From positions 2,728,001 to 2,792,000 of the forward strand of contig NZ_CP065047.1 of the NCBI RefSeq assembly GCF_015689175.1: a DNA stretch of 64,000 nucleotides. Reading direction: 5' to 3'. Under the pieces are notes generated by a model. It was not told where the DNA came from. It did not search any database and worked only from the letters and a program-made list of their open reading frames with translations. Shown in pieces: positions 53,126 to 62,280 of the stretch (position 1 is the stretch's first letter; the number at the start of each line of letters is the position of its first letter). Made by a program: the position numbers and the translations under genes. The stretch is from Mycobacterium kubicae (GTDB taxonomy: Bacteria; Actinomycetota; Actinomycetes; Mycobacteriales; Mycobacteriaceae).

Positions 53126-55933
53126 GTGATTGCTCGACTCATTCACCGATTCCCGCTGATCGTCATCGGAATATGGGTGCTGGCTGCCGTCCTGGGCAAT
53201 AGCCTGGCTCCGCCACTCGAACAGCTGATCAGTGTGGAGGATCAGCCTTTCTCGCCGTACGGCACCCCGACTTCGCTTGCCGTGCAACGTTCGGCGGCCG
53301 CCTTCCATGAAGCCGCCGGCGACAACATCGGCTACCTGGTCTTGGAACGCGACCGGGCGCTCGATGCGCGCGACCGCGCTTTCTACGACCGGGCGATAGC
53401 GGCCCTGCGCGCCGATCCCCAACATGTCGTCGAGGTCTCGGACTGGTGGGCGATCCCGGCCACCGCCGACGCGGTGTTGAGCGCCGACCATCATGTCGTG
53501 ACAGCCAGCATGCTGCTGGGGGGCATGGTGGGGACCTCGCAAGCCAGTCAGGCGGTCACCGCCGCGCGCACGATCGTGGTTCAGCAGCATCCGCCCGACG
53601 GTCTACAGGTTTTCATCACCGGCCCGGGCGCCACCGTCACCGACGAGTTCGCCGCCTTCGACAGGCAGATTCAACTGATCACCGTCACGACACTTGCGGT
53701 GCTACTCGTCCTGTTGTTGATTCTGTATCGGTCGCTGGTCACCGCCTTGGTGCCACTGGCCTCGGTGCTGGTCGCGTTGACAGTGGTCAAGCCGATTATC
53801 TCGGTTCTGGTCGACCATAGAGTCATCGGCGTCTCGCTGTTCTCCCTGGGGTTGAGCCTAGCGGTGGTTGTCGGTGCGGGCACCGGCTTTGCGATCTCCA
53901 TGATCGGCCGGTACCACGAGCGGCGCAGGGAAGAATTCTCGCCGGAGGAAGCGCTGGAAGACGCCTATCGCGGTGTGGTGCCGGCGATCGTGGGCTCCTC
54001 CTTGATGGTGGTGGCTCCGCTGGGCGCCGTGGGATGGCTGAACCTGGCTCGCATCGGGATCTTCGCGACGACGGGGATCTTGTGCTCTATTGGCGTGCTG
54101 GTCGTGGGCCTGGCGGCGCTGACATTGACACCTGCGCTTATCGCGCTGGCCAGCCGTGCCGATCTGGCGAAACCGCCCCGGCTCAGGAACCTACGGGTGC
54201 GGTGGCGGCGCATCGGCATTCAAGTCGCACGGTGGCCTGCGCCGATCCTGGTGGGCTGCGGGGTGCTGATCTTTGTCCTGACGGTCTCAGGGCCCGGGGT
54301 TCCGATCGGTTGGGACGAAACCGCGGCCACCGCTTCGTGGGCCGAGTCGAACCGCGGCTACCAAGCGGTGAACCGCCACTTCGGCGCTAACCAGCTGCTG
54401 CCGGAAGTGGTGACGATTCAGACCGATCACGACCTGCGTAATCCCGCTGGGCTTTCTGCGATCGAACGAGTTACCGGTGCCATCATGGGTGTCACCGGAG
54501 TGCGCATGGTCCAGTCGGCGAGCCATCCCAACGGGCTGGTGTCCAAGCAGGCCGCGATGACGGCGTCGGCTGGAAATCTGGGCGATCGACTCGACGAATT
54601 CTCCGATCGACTAGCGGCGCGGGATGCGACGTTCACCAATCTCGGGACCGCGGGGGGCGACATGATGACCGCCCTGGACTTGTTACAGAACAGCATGCAA
54701 CAGGGCACCTATGGAATCGGGCAGGCGAGCTTGGCCGTCCATCTCATGCAGGTGTCGATCGACAAGGTCCGGGCCCGGGCCGCCGATGTATCCGACATCT
54801 TCGACCCATTGCGCAGTTTTGTCTCGGCCATTCCCGACTGCCCGACCACGCCGGTATGTTCAGCCGCCCAGGACGCGCTGCAATGGTCGAACACCGTCGT
54901 CGACAGGGCCACCACGTTGGCGGATTCTGGCGAACAACTCGGCAAAGGAATCGCCGATGTCGCGTCGGCGGCATCGAGCCTGCCCAATGCCTTCAGCATG
55001 GTGAACACGCAGGTCGCCGCCGTCCGAGGATCGGCAACCGACCTGAAACAGGCAATCGACAACTCCGGCGCGACACCGATACAGCAGCTTCCCGACCGAC
55101 TGCATGAGCTTGCCGCTGTGTCTCGAAGCCGCCCCGGGATCGACCTCTACGCCTCGCGGACGATCCTCACCGACCCCAACATGCGCGTCGCCCTGGACGG
55201 CTTCTTCTCGCCCGATGGGCAGGCGACGCGCCTGTTGGTCTTCGGAGACGGGCACGAGTGGGGCAGTGACGGCGCTCAACGTGCCGGCGAGATCCGGACC
55301 GCGATAACCGACGCGACCAAAGACGGCACACTCAAACCCACCGGCGTCGAATTGACCGGGGTGGGACCGGCCACTCGCGACCTGCAGACTCTGATCGGCG
55401 GCGACCTGACCCTGCTGGTGGTCATCACCCTGGCGGTGATCCTGACGATCGCTGCGCTGTTGTTGCGCAGTCCGCTGGCGGGCCTGATCGTCACCGGAAC
55501 CATCGCCGCTTCGTATGTCGGTGCGCTCGGTGCCAGTGTGCTGATCTGGCAGCGCGTCTTCGGCTATGCGTTGCACTGGTCGGTACCGCCGATCGCCTTC
55601 GTCTTGCTGGTATCCATGGGATCGGCGGGAAATCTGCTCTTCGCGTTGCGCATTCGCGAGGAGGCGCCCGCCGGACCGCGAACCAGCATCATCAGAGCCT
55701 TCGCCGCAACCGGTGCGGTGGTCACGACAGCCGGAATCGTGATCGGGCTGCCGATGTTCGGGCTGGCGTTGAGCAGCGTGCTGAATGTGGCGCAGATCGG
55801 CGTGACGGTCGGCGTGGGTCTCTTGCTGAACACGCTGGTGACGCGGGCCTTCGTACTGCCGGCGCTGATGGCAATGCTGGGGCGCTGGCTGTGGTGGCCC
55901 AGCCCGCCAGTGGCTGCCGAACCGGTGGCCTAA
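53126..55933 (+). CDS. MmpL-family (RND) transporter homologue without the Asp-Tyr proton-relay pairs
   Basis: A 935-residue RND-type membrane protein of the MmpL family, which normally exports lipids or siderophores using the proton gradient. Topology fits: one helix at 8-30, a periplasmic loop (about 31-180), five helices (about 185-345), a second loop (390-755), and more helices. In MmpL proteins TM4 and TM10 each carry an Asp-Tyr pair. Here TM4 reads GAGTGFAISMIGRYHERR (Gly254, Phe255) and TM10 reads VSMGSAGNLLFALRIREE (Ala834, Gly835), so both pairs are gone. LLNTLVTRAF replaces the usual FDTLVVRSF. The frame is intact over 2.8 kb. Start GTG 53126. No MmpS is adjacent; the SDR begins 43 bp after its stop. 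Confidence 0.88.
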   Translation: MIARLIHRFPLIVIGIWVLAAVLGNSLAPPLEQLISVEDQPFSPYGTPTSLAVQRSAAAFHEAAGDNIGYLVLERDRALDARDRAFYDRAIAALRADPQHVVEVSDWWAIPATADAVLSADHHVVTASMLLGGMVGTSQASQAVTAARTIVVQQHPPDGLQVFITGPGATVTDEFAAFDRQIQLITVTTLAVLLVLLLILYRSLVTALVPLASVLVALTVVKPIISVLVDHRVIGVSLFSLGLSLAVVVGAGTGFAISMIGRYHERRREEFSPEEALEDAYRGVVPAIVGSSLMVVAPLGAVGWLNLARIGIFATTGILCSIGVLVVGLAALTLTPALIALASRADLAKPPRLRNLRVRWRRIGIQVARWPAPILVGCGVLIFVLTVSGPGVPIGWDETAATASWAESNRGYQAVNRHFGANQLLPEVVTIQTDHDLRNPAGLSAIERVTGAIMGVTGVRMVQSASHPNGLVSKQAAMTASAGNLGDRLDEFSDRLAARDATFTNLGTAGGDMMTALDLLQNSMQQGTYGIGQASLAVHLMQVSIDKVRARAADVSDIFDPLRSFVSAIPDCPTTPVCSAAQDALQWSNTVVDRATTLADSGEQLGKGIADVASAASSLPNAFSMVNTQVAAVRGSATDLKQAIDNSGATPIQQLPDRLHELAAVSRSRPGIDLYASRTILTDPNMRVALDGFFSPDGQATRLLVFGDGHEWGSDGAQRAGEIRTAITDATKDGTLKPTGVELTGVGPATRDLQTLIGGDLTLLVVITLAVILTIAALLLRSPLAGLIVTGTIAASYVGALGASVLIWQRVFGYALHWSVPPIAFVLLVSMGSAGNLLFALRIREEAPAGPRTSIIRAFAATGAVVTTAGIVIGLPMFGLALSSVLNVAQIGVTVGVGLLLNTLVTRAFVLPALMAMLGRWLWWPSPPVAAEPVA

Positions 55934-55976
55934 CGAGAGCCCTTGCCATGTCAGATGTTTCGCGGCAAGGAAACGA

Positions 55977-56870
55977 ATGAGCCAGGAACTGCTAGCGGGA
56001 CAGGGTGCGGTGGTGGTCGGCGGCAGCCGAGGCATCGGACGAGCCGTCGCTGAACTGCTCGGCCAGCTCGGCTCCGGCGTGGTGGTCAACGGACGCGAGG
56101 CTGACGCGGCGCAGGACGCGGTCGCGGCGATCCGAGGGTCCGGAGGACGAGCGATCGCGCTTGCCGGAGCCGCCGATAACGAGAGCATCGCTACCGCGTT
56201 GGTCGACGAATGCCTCGAGCAGTTCGGCCGCCTCGACATTCTGATCAACTGCGCCGGCATCGCTGAGCCTGCGGGCACGTCGATTCTGAATGTTCTGCCG
56301 GCCGACTTCGACGCCCAGATCAAGGCCCACCTCGGTACCACGTTTCACACGTGCCGGGCGGCGGCGCGCATCATGGCCGCGCAGGGCTCGGGGGCGATCG
56401 TCAACAGCAGCTCGGTGGCGTTCCTCGGCGATTACGGCGGTACCGGTTATCCCGCGGGTAAAGGCGCTGTCAACGGCTTGACGATGGCCATTGCCGCCGA
56501 ACTGAAATCCTGTGGGGTGCGGGCTAACGTGGTGTGCCCCGGCGCCAAGACGAGGTTGTCCACCGGCGTCGAGTATGAGGAGCACATCGCTGACCTGTAC
56601 CGCCGGGGCTTGCTGGACGAGATGACGATGCGAGCCTCACTCGATGCCGCGCCCGCAGCCTTTGTGGCGCCGGTCTACGCCTATCTGGCCAGTGACCTGG
56701 CGCTGGAGGTCACTGGTGAAATGTTTGTCGCGGCAGGCGGATTCATCGGAGAATTTGATCGTCCGACACCACGAGTGCTGGCGTATCGCGACCACCGCGA
56801 CAGCCAACCCTGGTCGGTTTATGAGGTGCGAGCGATGCTGGCGGCACGACAACAACCGCCTAACCGATGA
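55977..56870 (+). CDS. Short-chain dehydrogenase/reductase
   Basis: A 297-residue SDR: GAVVVGGSRGIGRAVAELLGQLG (Gly-rich motif), NCAGIAEPAG (NNAG equivalent), NSSSVAFLGDYGGTGYPAGKGAVN (catalytic Ser, Tyr, Lys), VCPGAKTRLSTGVEY. Longer than the usual 250 residues because of a C-terminal extension after GGFIGEFDRPTP. ATG 55977 has AAGGAAA upstream and starts 43 bp after the MmpL-like stop, so the two are probably co-transcribed. The last 11 bp overlap the convergent ABM-like gene. Substrate unknown. Confidence 0.88.
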   Translation: MSQELLAGQGAVVVGGSRGIGRAVAELLGQLGSGVVVNGREADAAQDAVAAIRGSGGRAIALAGAADNESIATALVDECLEQFGRLDILINCAGIAEPAGTSILNVLPADFDAQIKAHLGTTFHTCRAAARIMAAQGSGAIVNSSSVAFLGDYGGTGYPAGKGAVNGLTMAIAAELKSCGVRANVVCPGAKTRLSTGVEYEEHIADLYRRGLLDEMTMRASLDAAPAAFVAPVYAYLASDLALEVTGEMFVAAGGFIGEFDRPTPRVLAYRDHRDSQPWSVYEVRAMLAARQQPPNR

Positions 56871-57783
56871 GGGTGAAGGTCAGCAGCAATGCGGCGTAAC
56901 CGATGACGATCACTGCGGCCCCACCCGCGCTGGCGCGGGCCGACGCCCCGTCGATCGGGTCGAGCCAGCGCCGAAACGGTCGCGAGGCGGCCGGGACCAG
57001 TACCCATTGCAGCAATACGACGCTGATGACGTTGCCGATGAAAACGGCGACCGGTGCTGCGATGCTCAGCTTGTCCAAGGCGGGGGCGAGTGAATTGGAA
57101 AGCAGTACGACGGTGGGGTACAGGCACAACACCACCAACATGGCCGTCTTCCATGCCGGCGTGATCTTGGTCTGCCCGTCGGCTATTCGGACCGTGGAAC
57201 CGAACGGAGCACTATGCGGCAGTTCGGCGAAGTCGTGGGTGAGTTCCTCGCGCAGGCGTGGCAGTGCTTGTTGGCGTTCTCGCGATCGCATCCATCCGGT
57301 TAGGTGTGCCGCAGTGCGGAACCGTAGGACTGACATCCACTGCCCGGAGGAATCCGCGGGAAAGACGATCGTTCCTTCGTAGCCGGGAAAAGCTGAGCTG
57401 ACGGCGGTCAGGTCGCACTGGGCCGCGACGAACTCGGTTTCCTGCCCCGGCGTGACGCTGTGGAGGAAGACGCCGACGTTCGGCGGCGGCAGCTCTCCCT
57501 GGGCGACAACCAGATCCGACGCACACCGCCAGAATCCCTGTGCTGCACCGTCGGTCAAGGTGGCCCTGCGTTCGGTGCTGTCCAGCCATGCGTCGAGCAA
57601 CTCGGGATCGTCGAAGGAAACCTCGAGCGCGAAGTCAAGCTGGTCGGCGTCAACCGATCGGCGGGCACCAAGATAACCGGAACTCGCGCGGGCAGCGGCG
57701 AAGTAGTCGGCCGCCCACTGGCCGAACCGCTCGGGATCGCCGGGCGTATGAAAAATCGAGATGGCGGTGGCGCCGACTGTCAT
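56860..57783 (-). CDS. ABM-domain protein with C-terminal membrane helices
   Basis: A 307-residue protein that appears to contain two antibiotic-biosynthesis-monooxygenase (ferredoxin-like) domains followed by membrane segments. Repeat 1 (about 1-95) contains FGQWAADYFAAARASSGYLGARRSV; repeat 2 (about 98-190) contains PGQETEFVAAQCDLTAVSSAFPGYEGTIVFPADSSGQWMSVLRFRT. Three hydrophobic stretches follow (TAMLVVLCLYPTVVLLSN, PVAVFIGNVISVVLLQWVLVP, AAVIVIGYAALLLTF). ABM domains bind heme or oxidise small aromatics, but the residues needed cannot be judged here. Possibly a membrane-tethered oxygenase or sensor. Convergent with the SDR. Confidence 0.75.
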   Translation of the reverse strand: MTVGATAISIFHTPGDPERFGQWAADYFAAARASSGYLGARRSVDADQLDFALEVSFDDPELLDAWLDSTERRATLTDGAAQGFWRCASDLVVAQGELPPPNVGVFLHSVTPGQETEFVAAQCDLTAVSSAFPGYEGTIVFPADSSGQWMSVLRFRTAAHLTGWMRSRERQQALPRLREELTHDFAELPHSAPFGSTVRIADGQTKITPAWKTAMLVVLCLYPTVVLLSNSLAPALDKLSIAAPVAVFIGNVISVVLLQWVLVPAASRPFRRWLDPIDGASARASAGGAAVIVIGYAALLLTFTLIG

Positions 57784-58057
57784 GTGAGTTGTCTACCATC
57801 CGAGGTTCGCTTAGCCGCCTACCTGCTGATGGACGAGGTTTAGCGCCGACGCCGTCTGGGAAGCCCACTGTGACCGGGCGCACACCACACCCGGATTTTT
57901 CTGCGGTGACGGTGTTCGCCAAGTTTGAAATTGACGCGGCTGTCATCGGAATATTCGCCTCGATCCGGTGTGGCGGGCTAGCTTCGCGCGATCAAGCTTC
58001 CTAAACTCGGGTGTCGGGCGAACAGATTTTTGTACGTGACTAGTCGGGTGGGCGACT

Positions 58058-59434
58058 ATGGAGCGACTCAGCGGAATTGACGCTTTCTTCCTCTACATGG
58101 AGACACCGACGCAGCCGTTGAACGTGTGCTGCATCTTGGAATTGGACACTTCGACGATGCCCGGCGGCTACAGCTATGCCCGGTTGCGCGCGGAGCTGGC
58201 TAAACGCGTCAAGGCCATGCCCGAATTCCGGATGAGGCTGGCCGACAGTCAACTCAACTTGGATCACCCGGTGTGGGTCGATGACGAAGACTTCCGGCTG
58301 CGGCGCCACTTGCACCGCGTGGCCGTGCCGGCGCCCGGCGGACGTGGCGAAGTGTCGGAGATCTGTGGGCACATCGCGGGGCTGCCGCTGGATCGCGATC
58401 GACCCCTCTGGGAGATGTGGGTCATCGAGGGCGGTGCCCGCGACGACGCGCTGACGGTGATGCTCAAGGTGCACCACGCCCTGGTCGACGGGGTGGCCGG
58501 GGCCAACCTACTGGCTCAACTTTGTAGCCTGCAGCCGGACGCGCCGCCACCGCAGCCGGTGCGCGGCGCCGGTCGCGCGAGTGCCCTGGAAATCGCGGCG
58601 AGCGGACTGCTGAGTTTCGCCAAGCGGCCGCTGCGGTTGGCGACCGTAGTGCCGGCCACCCTCCTCACGTTGGCGCAAACGGCGCTGCGGGCACGGGAAG
58701 GCCGGACCATGGCGGCGCCGTTCTCCGCGCCGCCCACCCCGTTCAACGGCACCCTGACCCGGCACCGCAACGTGGCGTACACCCAACTGGACATGCGAGA
58801 CGTCAAACGGGTCAAGGAGCGCTTCGGGGTGACCATCAACGACGTGGTGGTGGCCCTGTGCGCCGGGGTGTTGCGTCGGTTCCTGGCCGAACGCGGGGAG
58901 TTACCCGACGTGCCGTTGGTGGCCACCGTGCCGGTATCGGTGCGCGACAAGTCGGATCGACCCGGGCGTAACCAGACCACCTGGATGTTCTGCCGGCTGG
59001 AGACCCAGATCAGCGATCCCGCCGAGCGCATTCGCGCGATTGCGGCGGGAAACCGCGCGGCCAAAGAACACACCGCGGCCATCGGGCCCACCCTGCTGCA
59101 CGACTGGACAGAGTTCGGTGGCCAGACGATGTTCGGTGCTGCCATGAAGATCCTGCCGCGCATTCCGTTGAGCAGCAGCCCGGTCTACAACCTGATCCTG
59201 TCCAACGTCCCAGGCCCGCAAGATCAGTTGTATTTCCTCGGCTGCAAGGTCGAGGCGATGTACCCGCTTGGCCCGCTGCTCGGCGGCGCGGGACTCAACC
59301 TCACCGTGATGTCGCTCAACCAAGAGATGGGCATCGGCGTCATCTCGTGTCCGGACTTGTTGCCGCAACTTTGGCCCATAGCCGATGGCTTCTCCGACGC
59401 GCTCAAAGAGTTGCTGGAGTGCAGCACAACCTAA
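58058..59434 (+). CDS. Wax ester synthase/diacylglycerol acyltransferase (Rv1760-like position)
   Basis: A 458-residue WS/DGAT enzyme that makes triacylglycerol from diacylglycerol and acyl-CoA. The catalytic motif KVHHALVDGVAG (HHxxxDG) is intact, as are RLSGIDAFFLYMETPTQPLNV at the start, PLWEMWVIEG before the active site, INDVVVALCAGVLRRFL, and SNVPGPQDQLYFLG with LGPLLGGAGLNLTVMS near the end. Its neighbours on the opposite strand match Rv1761c and Rv1762c, so it sits where Rv1760 would be; Rv1760 is longer (502 residues as I recall), so orthology is unproven. In contrast, the paralogue at 11517 has lost this motif. Confidence 0.92.
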   Translation: MERLSGIDAFFLYMETPTQPLNVCCILELDTSTMPGGYSYARLRAELAKRVKAMPEFRMRLADSQLNLDHPVWVDDEDFRLRRHLHRVAVPAPGGRGEVSEICGHIAGLPLDRDRPLWEMWVIEGGARDDALTVMLKVHHALVDGVAGANLLAQLCSLQPDAPPPQPVRGAGRASALEIAASGLLSFAKRPLRLATVVPATLLTLAQTALRAREGRTMAAPFSAPPTPFNGTLTRHRNVAYTQLDMRDVKRVKERFGVTINDVVVALCAGVLRRFLAERGELPDVPLVATVPVSVRDKSDRPGRNQTTWMFCRLETQISDPAERIRAIAAGNRAAKEHTAAIGPTLLHDWTEFGGQTMFGAAMKILPRIPLSSSPVYNLILSNVPGPQDQLYFLGCKVEAMYPLGPLLGGAGLNLTVMSLNQEMGIGVISCPDLLPQLWPIADGFSDALKELLECSTT

Positions 59435-59451
59435 GACCAAATCGTTTCAGT

Positions 59452-59835
59452 TCAATAGCCGTAACCGCTACTGGTACCCAGTATTTCGACAGCGGCGTTG
59501 ATGTTCGGGACGACGGCGCCTCCGTACCGCGCCACGATCTGCCCGAGCGCCCGGGCCAGGTGCGGGCCGACCGCATCAGCCAGGAGGATGTCTTCGGCGA
59601 TGACAATGCCGTTGACCATGTGGGCGGCCAGCAACCGGCCGTCGTGGGCGATCTCATAACGCCAATCGCCGATCTGTATCCGCTCGGGATTGGACCGGAA
59701 GATGCCGCGCCGTGCGGGGGTGTGAATGACGCCGGGAAGTCCGGCGAACACGTTGACCACCAACGCCACTCCGCCTGGGCCGCCGAGCGCGGCGGTCACG
59801 GTGCGGCTGACTCGCTCGGCGTCGTACTCGATCAC
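59452..59835 (-). CDS. Rv1761c-like hypothetical protein
   Basis: A 127-residue protein whose length matches Rv1761c, the gene convergent with Rv1760 in M. tuberculosis. No function is known to me. Residues GGPGGVALVVNVFAGLPGVIHTP and RSNPERIQIGDWRYEIAHDGRLLAAHMVNGIV suggest a compact mixed alpha/beta domain. No signal peptide. Start GTG 59835 overlaps the stop of the YbjQ-like gene by one base (TAGTG), so it is translationally coupled to it. Confidence 0.8.
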   Translation of the reverse strand: MIEYDAERVSRTVTAALGGPGGVALVVNVFAGLPGVIHTPARRGIFRSNPERIQIGDWRYEIAHDGRLLAAHMVNGIVIAEDILLADAVGPHLARALGQIVARYGGAVVPNINAAVEILGTSSGYGY

Positions 59836-60623
59836 TAGCTGTCCATCGGCAGGACAAACGCCGGCGTGATGGTTTCGCCGCTGCCGGTGCGGCGCACGGC
59901 GGTTCCGGCTGTGTAGAACTCGACCGTATGCAGTCCCCAGGCGTAGTTGGAGACGGCGAAGTGCACGCCCACCACACCGGTTGCGCCGTCACGCTCAGCT
60001 TCGCTTTGCATTCGCGACATGGCCAGTTCGCGGGCTTGGTAGTTGCCCTGCGTCCACTGTGGCATCTCCATGTTGCGGCCGATCTGCTTCAACGTCTGCA
60101 TGAAACCCTGAACGGCGATGTGGAAGACGCAATTGCCCATCACAAAGGCGACGGGGGCGAATCCGGAGCGCAGCAGGGTCACCATGTCTTGTCCGGATAG
60201 GTGGCTGGAGAACGCCTGGCCGTTGGGACGACGGAACGCTCCGGGCTTGGCGGTGTATCGGACCGCGGTGCCGACCGCCATGAACTCCAGGTGTTCGCCA
60301 CCTTCGCCGTGATGCCGCCAGTTGAGCCGGACCCCGACGATCCCGTCCGCCTTGAGTGCATCGGCTTCAGCCTGCATGCGCGCCATCGCATTCCAGCGCG
60401 CCCGATAGGTCGCTTCGGTCAGCACGCCCAGTTCTTGCTGCTGCCGCATGCCGCTGAACTGAAATCCGACGTGATACACCGAGACGCCCATGACCAGTTC
60501 GATCGGTTCGAATCCAGCCCCGTGCAGCAGAGCGAATTCGTTGATCGACAAGTCCGACGTCCACGACTTCTCCGCGTGCGACAGTCGTTCGCTGGCGACG
60601 GGATCGAGCGATCCTGGTTGCAT
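59835..60623 (-). CDS. Duplicated YbjQ-like protein, Rv1762c-like
   Basis: A 262-residue protein of the same length as Rv1762c. Two related halves are visible: LLHGAGFEPIELVMGVSVYHVGF...GIVGVRLNW...EHLEFMAVGTAVRY and LLRSGFAPVAFVMGNCVFHIAV...GVVGVHFAV...HTVEFYTAGTAVRR. Each resembles a YbjQ/heavy-metal-binding-domain (DUF74) unit, an oligomer-forming fold of uncertain role. ATG 60623 is preceded by AGAAGGG. It is the first of a two-gene operon with the Rv1761c-like gene. Confidence 0.85.
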   Translation of the reverse strand: MQPGSLDPVASERLSHAEKSWTSDLSINEFALLHGAGFEPIELVMGVSVYHVGFQFSGMRQQQELGVLTEATYRARWNAMARMQAEADALKADGIVGVRLNWRHHGEGGEHLEFMAVGTAVRYTAKPGAFRRPNGQAFSSHLSGQDMVTLLRSGFAPVAFVMGNCVFHIAVQGFMQTLKQIGRNMEMPQWTQGNYQARELAMSRMQSEAERDGATGVVGVHFAVSNYAWGLHTVEFYTAGTAVRRTGSGETITPAFVLPMDS

Positions 60624-60791
60624 TGCTGAGCATCCCTTCTCGTGGTTGGCGACAGCGTACCGAGCAATCGCCAGCGTGAGCCGGATTTGGTCGATGGCGG
60701 ATCAACTTCTCGTCGGGCCACACCGAGGAATCCTGGGTTGGCCCCTGCGGTAACACGCTGTGCGGCAGAGTGTTTGCCTCGCGGAGCCGCT

Positions 60792-60986
60792 TCACGGCAA
60801 CAGCGTGATGGCCTCTTCTGGGCAGTTCTGCTCGCCGATAACGGCTTGACGTTCGAGTTCGCCGGATACGTCGGCGACGAGTACGACGGCATGTCCGGCT
60901 TCGTCGGCGTCGAAGATTTCCGGCGCCAGCGTGTAGCAGCGTCCGTGCCCGACACAGCGCTCCTTGTCGATGCGGACCTGCGTCAT
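60792..60986 (-). CDS. P450-associated 3Fe-4S-type ferredoxin
   Basis: A 64-residue ferredoxin that should deliver electrons to the P450 encoded just upstream. The cluster motif is RCVGHGRCYTLAP, i.e. Cys-x2-His-x2-Cys, with the final Cys in NCPEEAI. The second Cys of a standard 4Fe-4S site is replaced by His, as reported for the atypical CXXHXXC(X)nCP ferredoxins of mycobacterial P450 systems. Its ATG overlaps the P450 stop (ATGA), so they are co-translated; no reductase is adjacent. Confidence 0.9.
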   Translation of the reverse strand: MTQVRIDKERCVGHGRCYTLAPEIFDADEAGHAVVLVADVSGELERQAVIGEQNCPEEAITLLP

Positions 60987-62164
60987 CGCGCCGGAACGGG
61001 GAATGTCAGCGGTAGCGCCTCCACCGACCGCAACGCGGCGGTGAAGGTCAGCTCGGTGCCGGGCTTGATCTGGTAGTCGGGGATGCGGCGATGGAATTCG
61101 CGCAGGGCTACCCGCAACTCCATGCGGGCCAGGTGCGAGCCGAGGCAGCGGTGCGGCCCGCCACCGAAGGCGCGGTGGCGGTTGGGGCTGCGATGAAAGT
61201 CCACTACCTCGGGATCGGGGAATTCGGCCGGGTCGGTGTTGGCGGCACCAAGTAGCGGACTGACTCGCTCGCCCTTGGCTATTGGGCAGCCACCCACCTC
61301 GACGTCTTGCATGGCGACACGGGCCACGCCGGGCACCGGCGTCTCCCAGCGCAACAACTCCTCGATCGCGTGCGGCAAGACGTCGGGCTCCTCGACCAAC
61401 TGGCGGCGATGTTCGGGGTGTCGTGCCAAGTACACGAAAAAGCAGTCCAGGGAGTCGGTGACCGTGTCCAGACCCGCTATCAAAAACAAAAAGCAGATGT
61501 CGAGGAGTTCTTCCCGCGATAGAGACCGGCCCTCCCTTTCCATGTTGGCTGCGATCATGGCGGACAGCACGTCGTCGCGAGGGTTGGCCATGTGGTCGTC
61601 GATGGCCCGCTCGAAGTAGTCGTAGATCTGTTGCGCGACGGCCACCGAACTGTCGTGACGGTCGTCGTATCCGGTGGCTCCGGCGGGACGGATCACCCCG
61701 TCCTTCCATTCCAGGAACTTGTCCAGATCCTCCAGCGGCAGACCTAAAAGTTGGAGAAACACCGTGCAGGGCAACGGGACTGCGAATTCGGCATGGAAAT
61801 CGCATTCGCCTCGATCAGCGAAGGTATCGATCATCTCGTTCACCAGGTCGGTGATGTGTGGTTCGCGCCGAGCCATTTCACGCGGAGTGAACAAGGGGTC
61901 CAAGATGCGCCGGTACTTGGCGTGCTCGGGCGGATCCACTTGTAATGGGATGAGGGGTCGCAGATTACCCAGGTCTACCGCATCCATGTTGGACGAGAAC
62001 AAATCGGTGCGTTTGAGTGCCATCTCGATATCGGCCAGCCGGCTCAGCACCACTGCTTGCGGAGCACGGAACACCGGCGTCGTCTCGCGCAACGCTTTGT
62101 ACATGGGCTGCGGCTCGGCCAGGCCCATGACGGCCTGATCGACGAACGCGTCGGCTTCTGTCAT
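60983..62164 (-). CDS. Cytochrome P450 coupled to ferredoxin
   Basis: A 393-residue soluble P450. Heme loop FGGGPHRCLG (Cys340), K-helix EELLRWE, and I-helix IAGLDTVTDSL (about 229-239). The I-helix is unusual: the acid-Thr pair is Asp-Thr (AGLDTV), where Glu-Thr-Thr is common. ATG 62164 (MTEADAFVDQAVMG) was chosen; longer starts run into the divergent promoter region. It is the first gene of a P450-ferredoxin operon, divergent from the deacylase-like gene. CYP family not assigned. Confidence 0.92.
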   Translation of the reverse strand: MTEADAFVDQAVMGLAEPQPMYKALRETTPVFRAPQAVVLSRLADIEMALKRTDLFSSNMDAVDLGNLRPLIPLQVDPPEHAKYRRILDPLFTPREMARREPHITDLVNEMIDTFADRGECDFHAEFAVPLPCTVFLQLLGLPLEDLDKFLEWKDGVIRPAGATGYDDRHDSSVAVAQQIYDYFERAIDDHMANPRDDVLSAMIAANMEREGRSLSREELLDICFLFLIAGLDTVTDSLDCFFVYLARHPEHRRQLVEEPDVLPHAIEELLRWETPVPGVARVAMQDVEVGGCPIAKGERVSPLLGAANTDPAEFPDPEVVDFHRSPNRHRAFGGGPHRCLGSHLARMELRVALREFHRRIPDYQIKPGTELTFTAALRSVEALPLTFPVPAR

Positions 62165-62280
62165 GCAGTTAGCCTGGCACCGCGCTGTGCGCCGGGCAAT
62201 GCCTTTCGTCGCCTTCTCTTGCAAAAATACGTAAGTTAGGGATGTTATGGACCTGCCCGTCTTTTGAGGAGGTCGCGCGA

